DNA from: Aralia elata
Taxonomy: Eukaryota; Streptophyta; Magnoliopsida; Apiales; Araliaceae
NCBI GenBank assembly: GCA_034770075.1
Contig: CM068382.1
Location: 86,979,766 to 87,043,765 of the forward strand
Reading direction: 5' to 3'
DNA: 64,000 nt
How positions within the stretch are numbered: position 1 is the first letter of the stretch; each line of letters begins with the position of its first letter. A program made the translations under genes and the position numbers. This document shows positions 56,062-64,000 of the stretch, in pieces. Under the pieces are notes generated by a model that worked only from the letters and a program-made list of their open reading frames with translations, was not told where the DNA came from and did no database searches.

Positions 56062-59040
56062 TCTCATGATACATCGGATCCTTAGTCAAGTGTATAGCAC
56101 TTTGACTATCACAGTGGACAATAGTAACTCCATGAGCTATGCTGATCTCTCTAAACAAGCCTCGCAACCAAATAGCTTCCTTAACAGCTTCTTTAATAGC
56201 CATATACTCTGCCTCTGTAGTAAAGAGAGCAACCGTATGCTGTAAAGTAGCTCTCCAACTAATTGCACAACTTCCAATGGTAAATATATAACCAGTCAAC
56301 GACCTCCTCCTATCAAGATCACCAACATAGTCTGAATCAACATACCCTATAAGGGTATCACCATTTCTTCCAAACTCTAAACCAACATCGAAGGTACCTC
56401 GCAAGTATCTTAAAATCCATTTCACAGCTCCCAATGAATTTTACCTGGACGTGATAAGTATCTACTTACCACACTAATGGCATGTGAAATATCTGGACGA
56501 GTACAACTCATAGCATAGATGAGGCTACCAACTGCACTAGAGTAGGGAATACTTGACATATATCTAACCTCCTCATCTGTCTGAGGAGATAATTCAGTTG
56601 ATAATTTAAAGTGAGCAGCACGAGGAGAACTTACTAGTTTAGCATCCTTCATACCAAAACGATTTAACACCTTCGCGATGTAGTCTTTCTGAGATAAGTA
56701 CAATTTCTTAATTCTGCGATCTCGCTGAATCTCCATGCCAAGAATCTTTTTAGCAGCCCCTAAATCTTTCATCTCAAACTCAGTGCTCAACTATGATTTC
56801 AGTTTACCAATCTCTGAACTATCTTTTGCTGCAATCAACATATCATCAACATAAAGCAACAAATAGATAAATGAGCCATCCTGCAGTTTCCTAAAGTACA
56901 CACAACTATCATATTGACTCCTGCTATATTCAATACCAACCATAAATGAATGAAATCGTTTATACCATTGTCTGGGAGATTGCTTTAAACCGTATAAGGA
57001 CTTTTTCAACAAGCAAACGTGGTCTTCCTTTCCTTGAATCTGAAATCCCCGAGGTTGGCGCATATAAATCTTTTCGTCAAGTTCACCATGCAAGAAAGCT
57101 GTTTTCACATCGAGTTGTTCCAACTCCAAATTATGCATAGCAACCAAACCAAGTAATACTCGAATAGAGTTGTGTTTCACAACTGGTGAAAACACATCAT
57201 TGAAGTCAATTCCCTCGACTTAACTGAATCCCTTAGGTACTAGTCGAGCCTTGTACCTAGTGTCTTCAACTCCTGGGATGCCTTCCTTTTTCTTAAATAT
57301 CCATTTACAACCCACAATTTTCTTACCTTTAGGTGGTTTCACAAGCTCCAAAGTCTGATTTTTCTGAAGAGATTCCATCTCCTCATTCATAGCGAACAAC
57401 CATTTTTCTGAATCATTCGAGAAAACAATATCTTTATAAGTCACAGAGTCACTATACTTAACTGTTTCGACAACTGATAAGGCATGAGCAACATAATCTG
57501 AATACCCATATCTCTATGGTGGTCGCACTGTCCTCTTTGCCCTGTCTCTAGTGAGACTATACTGATTGTCCACATGTTCCTCCTCTGCAACTATATTTTC
57601 ATTTGCAACAGTAGTAGGCACATGATCTGAACTCTGTTGTGATTTCTGAATCTGAGGAGAAGTTACTTCAAGCACCACCTTCTAACCAACATTATCAAAA
57701 CTATCAATACAAGGAACAGAGGATTCCTTGTTCTTATGAAGCATAGCGGACTCATCAAAAGTAACATCTCTGCTAATGATGACCTTTGCTGACTTTTGAT
57801 CTGCACACCAAAGTCTATAACCCTTCACACCAGAACCATAACCAAGAAAGATGCATTTTTTTGCTCTAGGTTCGAGTTTTCCCTCATTCACATGTGCATA
57901 TGCAGGACAACCAAACACCCTAAGAATTAAATAATCTGCAGGATTACCTGATCAAACCTCTTCAGGGGTCTTACATTCTATAGCTGTGCAAGGAGAACGA
58001 TTCACCAAAAACGAAGTTGTGTTCACTGCGTCTGCCCAAAATTCCTTGCCCAAACCTGCATTTAACAACATACCTCTGGCCTTCTCTATCAAGGTTCTGT
58101 TCATCCGTTCTGTAACTCCATTCTGCTGTGGTGTCTTCACAACTGTACAATGTCTAATAATTCCTTCATTCTTGCAGAACTCATTGAACTCAGTCTCACA
58201 AAACTCAAGGCCATTATCAGATCTGAACCTCTTAATCTGCTTTCCTGTCTGCTTCTCAACCAAAGTCTTTCACTGTTTGAAAGTCACAAAAATGTCATTC
58301 TTATGTTTCAAGAAGTAGACCCAAACCTTCCTGGAGTAATCATCAATGAAGGTTAGTAGATAATGTGCACCGTTACCTTTGGAAAGAACCCGTGAAGGTC
58401 CCCAAAGGTCTGAATGAATGTAGTCCAAAGTCTCCTTTGTTCTATGAATCGTAGTCTTGAAACTAACTCGTTTCTGCTTCCCCAAGACACAATGCTCACA
58501 GAAGTCTAACTTTCCTATTTTCTTTCCAGATAAAAGACCTCTTTTACTCAAAGCATCCATGCCTCTTTCACTCATATGGCCTAACCTCATATGCCACAAC
58601 CTGGTGGTGTCATCTGCAGTAACTAAAGAACAAATTACATCCGAATTTGTAGTTGTAGAACCCTCCAACTTATATAAAGTGTCGACCTTGATTCCTTTCA
58701 TTAACATAAGAGAGCCTCTACTAATCTTCATAACTCCACCTTCAGCTGTGTACTTACACCCATTTTCATCTAGTGTACCCAAAGATATGAGATTCTTCTT
58801 CAAACCTAGAACATGTCTAACATCTGATAATGTCCTGATTATACCATCATGCATCTTTATTTTAATTGTACCAATGCCAATTACTTTACATTTAGAATTA
58901 TTTCCCATCAAAACAATTCCACCATCAAATGGTTCATATGTGGAGAACCAATTCACGAGTAGGACATATATGATAAGAACACCCAGAATCCAAAATCCAA
59001 TCACTGCTAAGTCTTTCTCTGTCATCAGCTACTAACAAAA
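56062..59040 (-). pseudogene. copia pol: protease, integrase, RT, most of RNase H
   Basis: Reading minus from 59040: a protease region whose DSG triad is only found one frame over (the frame shows FWILGVLIIY), then HMRLGHMSERGM and CEHCVLGKQ (zinc part of integrase), DLWGPS, FIDDYSRKVWVYF, FRSDNGLEF and PQQNGVTERMNRTL (core). After 57952, MFGCPAYAHV and FLGYGSGVKGYRLW complete integrase. RT has ELEQLDVKTAFLHGELDEKI and catalytic YVDDM near 56840. RNase H starts GYVDSDYVGD and breaks at 56062. Frames break near 58265, 57950, 57680-57450, 57220, 56790 and 56430. It is not functional. Tnt1-like by similarity. Confidence 0.9.
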
Positions 59041-59159
59041 GATCATCACTATCCTTAGCAACGCTAGCCTAAGCAGGCTTTCTTGCCCCCTGATTCAGCT
59101 GGTTCTTCACATTTTGTCCACTATTAATCTGACCATGATTGTCTCCTCTCTATTCTTTA

Positions 59160-59926
59160 TTTTTCAACTTCAGACAATTACGCTTTAAATGCCCCTTTGC
59201 ATGACAGTAGTTACAGCTGAAATTCTTATTCCTAGATTTTGATCTGTGTGTACTACCACTTTTTGAACTTCTTTCAATTGACCTCCCCTGGCAAACAATC
59301 TAACACCTTGATCATCACTTTTCCCAAAAGTCATCTCAGAATCTAGTTTTTGTTTACTCATAAGATTCGTCTTAACATCCTCAATTGAGATAGTGTCTCT
59401 ACCATAGATCATAGTGTCTCTAAAGTGCTTATATGAAGGAGGTAATGAGACTAACAACAATAGGGCTTGATCTTCATCATCAATCTTAACATCAATATTT
59501 TGTTTACTCATGAGATTTGATTTGAGTACCTTCTGACATATGCAAGGTGTAAAGATGTTGTTTAAGTCTCAATCTATTGGTGAGGGACTTCGTCAAATAG
59601 AGAGACTCTAATTTCTTCCACAAATCAGCAGATGTAGTTTCCGCTAACACCTCTTGCAACACATCATTCGAAAGGCACAACTCAATTGCCGAAAGTGCTT
59701 TATCATCCATAGTTTCCCATTCTAACTCAGACATCTAGCTAGCTTTCTTTGTCTCCCAATCCGTATCAGATATATCTACAGGCTTCACTGGCTTCCCTAC
59801 AATAGCTTTCTTCAAGCCTTGCTGAGTAAGAACAGCCTTCATTCGAACCTGCCAAAGACTGAAACTAATATTCCCATCAAATTTGTCAATATCAAATTTC
59901 ATTGATGAAGTCGAACTCAATGCCAT
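59160..59926 (-). pseudogene. copia gag, interrupted
   Basis: ATG at 59926: MALSSTSSMKFDIDKFDGNI then SFSLWQVRMKAVLTQQGL, the Tnt1-type gag opening. A stop at 59735-59737 follows KKAS; another near 59504 follows IKSHE, after which MSKQNIDVKIDDEDQALLLL resumes with about a dozen expected residues lost. A CCHC knuckle, CNYCHAKGHLKRNC, is at about 59175-59216. Start chosen by homology and position after the primer site. Confidence 0.85.
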
Positions 59927-59948
59927 AGTATGGATCGATAATAACCAG

Positions 59949-59960
59949 GCTCTAATACCA
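59949..59960 (-). other. Primer binding site of the copia element
   Basis: Minus strand TGGTATTAGAGC, complement of initiator tRNA-Met 3' end with one mismatch, 3 nt from the LTR. Confidence 0.85.
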
Positions 59961-59963
59961 GTT

Positions 59964-60337
59964 TGTTATGACAAACTATGACAAACACAATAAATCAACG
60001 CAGAAAGATAAAGACAATAACACAAGGTTTTACGTGGAAACCCAAATCGGGAAAAAACCACGGAGAAGACAAAAGAAATCCACTAAATAAATATTTCAAG
60101 AGTACAAGATAAAGAGAGAGAACTATGAGAATTCTTAGAATGTTTCTGAATGAATCTGAATATCTCTTCTCCAAAATCCTAGCACCTATATTTATAGGCT
60201 ATAGGAAATTCCATAACCAAATAGGATAAGAAATAATGAATTAAGTATAACTAGAAAAGATAACTTTCCTTAAACCAAAACGGATTCTAGGTAATACCTA
60301 AATCAAAATCCAATAAGGAATCATGTCATACCCAACA
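59964..60337 (-). repeat. 5' LTR of the copia element
   Basis: 374 bp; carries the minus-strand TATA CCTATAAATATAGG (60185-60198) and the 5' end TGTTGGGTATGACATG at 60337. Confidence 0.92.
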
Positions 60338-60805
60338 GTAAGATATCAGGAACAGAAAATTAAATAGAGATGCCATGTTTACATATAATCATTAATGTTT
60401 TGTTCGGAGGCTTTTTTCAATATGAAATTAAAAGGTTTTCAGTTGGGAAAGTAAATAGTGATAACTTTGATTTTCGATTGCTTTTGTTTTATAGTTTGGA
60501 ATTATGAAATTTTTATGCAATTTGTTAGTTGAGTTTTATGAAGCATCATATAATCATACCTGGGGGTCCAATGAAGCTGGGGCAATTATTTTTGTTGGAG
60601 CTCAGATTTAAGAGTTTGTTGCATCAGTTTGTATCTCTCAAAACTGTATGGTTAGGGATATTTCAAAGGTCTGTTGTATATTTTGTTGTAATAGCTGGGT
60701 ATCTTGACTTTTGTAGTATAGGTCTATCTTGGAGAACTTTTGTAATTAATACTTCTGAATTAAATTAATACAATTTATTTTGCTTATCAAAAAAAAATCT
60801 CAAAT

Positions 60806-60980
60806 TAAATACTCTCTCCGTTTTAAATTTTAAGATCATTATTGATTTTTGAAAGTCAATTTGATACATTTTCAAACTCAAATTTGAGATAATTCATTAA
60901 AGATTATAAAAATAAATAAATCTTACCATGAGTAATACTTTTGAGATAGTTTACAATATTTTTAATTTACAATATCATGA
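60806..60980. repeat. MITE-like repeat, left piece
   Basis: It starts ATACTCTCTCCGTTTTAAAT and is about 80% like the first half of 63683-63920. Its other half is at 63151-63292, ending AAAAACGGATGAAGTAT, an inverted match to its start. So a terminal-inverted-repeat element seems to have been split by 60908-63150. Confidence 0.5.
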
Positions 60981-61880
60981 GTAATACAATGATAATCTTT
61001 TGAGTAATTTTAATCAATACAAGAGGTATTGATTGAGCTTTGATGCCTATAAATAGAGGATTACCAAGAGATCTTAGGGATCTTATCTAAAAAACTTCTC
61101 TCTTTATTATTTTTTGGTATTTTCAAGGTCATGTGTAGCTAAACTTTTATTCTTAGATTAAGGAGACGGAAACCTCAGATTATTACACTGTGAGATCTAA
61201 TTGATTTTATTTGTTCGATTATTATTTTGAGTATTGATTATTCTTCTGCGCTTAAATTCTATGATTGATATGTTTAATTGCTAGGATGCATACTAGTTTA
61301 TTATTCGTTGAAATCTACTGCTAAACTAGATATCAAATCCGTAATTGTTTGATCACTCTAATTTGTGAAGCAACTAAGGTTAATAATTAACTGCGAATCA
61401 GAAGATTATTATATCTTAGGAAGCATACTCAACTAAATTAAATGCAACCGCTTATGCTTGTGCTTGTGTTGTTTAGCTTCATCAATTTTTCAAATTATTA
61501 AAGCTGCTACTAGATTAAACTTGCAACACTTGTCTAGAGTTGTTGGTAGTTAGGGTTATTTGGATCGCTTGTTTCTATCTAACTACAATTAAGGAAAGGC
61601 ACGGAAGTAATTCCAACGGTGAATATTCAAAGTATTAATTGTTTATATTTGTATCAATGATCAGTATAAGTTTCTAAAGGTGGAAGTTGAATTAATCCAA
61701 GGCTTGTTTTCCCAATTTATTTCGTTGGATTATTTTGCGTTATTTCCGTATTAGTTTACTTTGATCAACAATATTCAAAACCCCCCATTCTGGTATACAA
61801 AATATAAAAATAGATTAATCATTCTCTGTGGGATCGACTCTTGCTTGCACTACTACATAAATATTGTTCGCAGTAAGGTT
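60981..61880 (+). repeat. LTR-like non-coding stretch
   Basis: A TATA box CCTATAAATAG lies at 61046-61056; CTCTGTGGGATCGACTC at about 61825 resembles a motif near the ends of some plant Ty3/gypsy (Tat/Athila-type) LTRs. No ORF. LTR borders are not visible, so the call is tentative. Confidence 0.35.
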
Positions 61881-62249
61881 TTAATTTTGGTTGCTTGCGA
61901 CAGCACACCATACCTTCACTGGGTTATCTTTTTTTATCTCTTTCGTCCATCCATGAATTACGATCGGTCCACTTTCTATCTCGTCGAGATTAATGATCAT
62001 GGCTAACACCTCCTCTAATCCATTTAACCTTTGTAGATATTTTAAACTTTTTAACTCCATTTTATTCTTTTCAACAACGGCGATTTCGATGTTACTGGCT
62101 ATCTTCAACTCCCTATATTCAATAAGATTCTGAATTTTGTATTGTAAAGCCCAACACTCTTCGATTGCATGCCTGGGCGAGTTGGAATGATAAATGCATA
62201 TCTTAGAAGGATCATATCTCTTTGCCCTGGGATTTAGAGGGGGCAACAA
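61881..62249 (-). pseudogene. Ty3/gypsy gag-like fragment (C-YH-H-CW motif), copy 1
   Basis: Minus strand MLPPLNPRAKRYDPSKICIY then HSNSPRHAIEECWALQYKIQ and NLIEYRELKI. The pattern YDPSK-C-YH-(9)-H-(4)-CW-L-KIQ-LI is typical of a zinc-binding part of gag in plant Tat/Ogre-type Ty3/gypsy elements. The rest (KSLKYLQRLNGLEEVLAMII and a variable tail) is of unknown role. A second, decayed copy lies at 62810-63080. No start or protease nearby; a remnant. Confidence 0.5.
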
Positions 62250-62809
62250 GTCTATAATCTTTCCTTTGTTTTATCAGAAGATGCATCACTTCTTATTTTG
62301 ATTTGTTTAGAGGGGTGAATTTCTGATTTCTTATTAATGCCATTTGATCATTCTTTTCCTTCTTCGAAACTTCTTTCCTTGGAGTTCCACTGACGCGATT
62401 CTTTGGAAATTTTGTTTGCCCATTTTTCTTGCTCCTTCAACCTTTCTTGATCCTCTTCAGTCAACTAGATTATTTTTGAAGGATATAGGCTCGAACTTCC
62501 ACCGAGCTCATCCTTTTCTTTGGCTCTTAAGATCTGGTGTTGAGTGACGAGCTACCTTGTGCGCTGATGTTGGTATACCACCAGTTCTGCCAATGGATTC
62601 ATTTAATACCTGATCATTTCTAGTTCTTATTTCACGACTCTGTTCTTCTCTTTATGCTCCAAGTTTAGGAAATTTATCTCATTCCTTTGGGGGTGTTCTT
62701 CGATTCTTCGTATATATTTGCGATTTGGGTTCATTTCGACATTTCCTGACCCAATCACGTCCACACCTTTCATATTGTGTTGTGCTAAAAGATTGGTAGT
62801 GACATTGGG
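62250..62809 (-). other. Decayed stretch between two gag-like motifs
   Basis: No supported ORF; probably the spacer of a duplicated gag region. Confidence 0.4.
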
Positions 62810-63080
62810 CTGATTAGGCTATTTAACCACAATATCGCCACTCTCAATCAAATTCGGAATCTTGTGCTTCAATGATCAACATTCTTGTGTATTGTGCCCT
62901 GAAGATCCTTAATGATAACCACAACACTTACTCGAATCATATCTCATGCTCTTCGGGTCTAAGGGTGGAGCTAACTCTCGATTTTGCTTATTCTCGAACC
63001 TTCTTCGTTTGTCCTGGTTTTGATTAAATGTGTGTTGTTGTTGTTGTTGTTGCAGATTGTTCTCTTGTATTTGGATTGAG
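62810..63080 (-). pseudogene. Ty3/gypsy gag-like fragment, copy 2
   Basis: Minus strand from about 63075: QIQENNLQQQQQQHTFNQNQ, KRRRFENKQNRELAPPLDPK, then SMRYDSSKCCGYH, a stop, GSSGHNTQEC, a stop, and SLKHKIPNLIESGDIVVK. The Q-run is encoded by a (TTG)n repeat. It shares the PPL(N/D)P, RYD(P/S)SK, C-YH-H-C and LIE pattern with copy 1, about 735 bp away. Confidence 0.5.
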
Positions 63081-63150
63081 GATTATTGTTGGGTCTTCTA
63101 GATTGCCCTTGCAGAATGAAGGATACATCTTCTTATTTTTTTCTTCTGAA

Positions 63151-63292
63151 TTGAGATAATTCATTAAAGATTATCATTGTATTGATTAAAATTAAAAAAA
63201 ATTCATCTCAATTTTAAATTTAAAAATATCTTTAATTAACTTTAAAAAAGTTAACCATGATCTAATATTTAAAAACGGATGAAGTATATAAT
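63151..63292. repeat. MITE-like repeat, right piece
   Basis: Completes the element begun at 60806. A 24-bp perfect direct repeat (60884-60907 and 63151-63174) flanks the intervening 2.2 kb. Confidence 0.5.
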
Positions 63293-63682
63293 AATAACCT
63301 CGGCACATGATATAAGTTATTACACAATTGACCAATGTAACGTATTCTAGTGGTTAAAAATTGATCACATGAAATATTAATTAGTATCAAGTACTCCCTG
63401 TTACTAATTTAATATTTCAAGCAAATTATTTTGAACATTCCCCTACACATCCTTGACACCTCTAATTAATTAGGCCTCTTGATTTAACAAAGTGTTAAGT
63501 ATCCTCCAACAAAATCTTGCAGCCAAAAATATATATTTCTGCATTTTATAAAAAATAATGATGAACAATAAAAGATTTAAAAAAAAGTTTGGTTAATTAG
63601 AAATGAGTATTTTCCTTCCCCATCAAGACTGTCAAGTGAATCAGGACTTTATGAGTTGCCTGCATTAGGTTTTTTCTAAATT
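63293..63682. other. AT-rich stretch without recognised features
   Basis: No ORF, no repeat I can name. Confidence 0.5.
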
Positions 63683-63920
63683 TTACTCACTCTTTTTTAA
63701 ATTATAAGATTATTATTGAATTTTAAAAATTAATTTGAAATATTTTTATAACTCAAAATTTATAAAATTCATTAAACAGTACCAAATAATAAATATTAAA
63801 TTAGTAGTCCTTTTAAAATAATTGACAAGATTCATCATTGTATTGACTAAAATTAAATGAATTTATGTCAATTTTAAGTTTAAAAAAATAAATAATAATG
63901 TTACTTTTTGGAATGGATAA
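63683..63920. repeat. MITE-like repeat, second copy
   Basis: It has the same family start (TACTCACTCTTTTTTAAATT) and second half (CATTGTATTGACTAAAATTA) as the split copy at 60806-63292. Ends are diverged. Confidence 0.5.
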
Positions 63921-64000
63921 CTCATCTAACAACATTAATACGCTAGTTGATCCATTCATGGTATAACTTTGACTATGAAATGGGAGAAGAGTATAAAGAA

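Larger units (their letters stand above)
40838..60337 (-). mobile_element. Ty1/copia retrotransposon, Tnt1-like, interrupted by element 2
   Basis: The LTRs at 40838-41211 and 59964-60337 are both 374 bp, starting TGTTATGACAAAC and ending CATACCCAACA on the plus strand (so TGTTGGGTATG in the element's own direction). The target duplication GTAAG is perfect (40833-40837, 60338-60342). I count about 16-20 differences between the LTRs, so it is clearly older than element 2. Domain order gag-PR-INT-RT-RNaseH is Ty1/copia. The gypsy element 2 sits inside its RNase H region. Gag similarity places it with Tnt1/Tork. Confidence 0.93.
40432..60798 (+). mobile_element. LINE remnant, split by the copia element
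   Basis: The left part has the end of ORF1 and the first codons of ORF2; the right part (60338-60798) ends AATACAATTTATTTTGCTT then ATCAAAAAAAAA, a tail like plant LINE 3' ends. The copia element interrupts it exactly, with a GTAAG duplication. Most of ORF2 is missing, so the element is internally deleted as well as truncated 5'. ATTAATAC (40431-40438) and ATTAAATAC (60805-60813) may be a decayed target duplication. Confidence 0.6.

Noticed and set aside
58457..59035. 192-aa plus ORF
   Set aside because: Antisense shadow of copia protease-integrase.

Overview
This window looks like plant nuclear DNA from a repeat-filled intergenic or heterochromatic region. The evidence is chromodomain Ty3/gypsy (Tekay/Del-like) and Tnt1-like Ty1/copia retrotransposons, Helitron, CACTA and Mutator-type elements, and captured pieces of two nuclear genes (splicing factor SF3A2 and chloroplast phosphoribulokinase). 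I see no intact host gene, rRNA, tRNA gene or CRISPR array. The species cannot be read from the sequence.

Layout. 1-5811: internal region of a decayed, plus-strand Tekay-like element (element 1), with an upstream coiled-coil ORF, gag-pol and a polypurine tract. 5812-20058: its 3' LTR, split by a minus solo LTR (8316-19401), itself split by a plus solo LTR (8867-16382), itself split by a minus Helitron (9740-13420) carrying an SF3A2 exon. 20055-23440: an inverted LTR body followed by the 3' end of another plus LTR. 23441-26907, 30425-30580 and 38377-39830: old duplicated Helitron-like repeats, one with a phosphoribulokinase exon. 26908-30424: plus solo LTR holding a near-perfect palindromic Mutator-type MITE. 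30581-38376: plus LTR split by a minus solo LTR (33105-37982) that holds a CACTA MITE and an internal tandem duplication. 40432-60798: LINE remnant, split by a copia element (40838-60337), split in turn by a younger Tekay element (element 2, 41462-56061). 60799-64000: MITE-like repeats around a decayed Ty3/gypsy gag fragment.

Insertion order is fixed by target-site duplications: TCTAC, TTTAA, GTAAG, TCTCATG (or TCATG), the 9-bp ATTGTATTA and the 3-bp GCA. Element 2 is the youngest large element; its gag-pol is broken only by one 2-bp deletion and two nonsense codons.

The most interesting unexplained signal is in the 3' part (U5) of the Tekay-type LTRs. Of the nine LTR copies whose U5 I can read, seven independent ones keep a purine-rich micro-ORF of about 16-26 codons (theme KPER-E-SGKDKGKGKLNE-stop), counting the two LTRs of element 2 once; one further copy has a decayed version. 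It lies just after a CAG that resembles a splice acceptor and about 30-50 nt after a hairpin whose stem varies in a compensatory way. A second hairpin sits at the LTR's extreme 3' end. Length differences in the micro-ORF are whole codons. Gag-pol, the upstream coiled-coil ORF and this U5 module would act together in the retrotransposon life cycle; the smaller elements depended on proteins supplied elsewhere.
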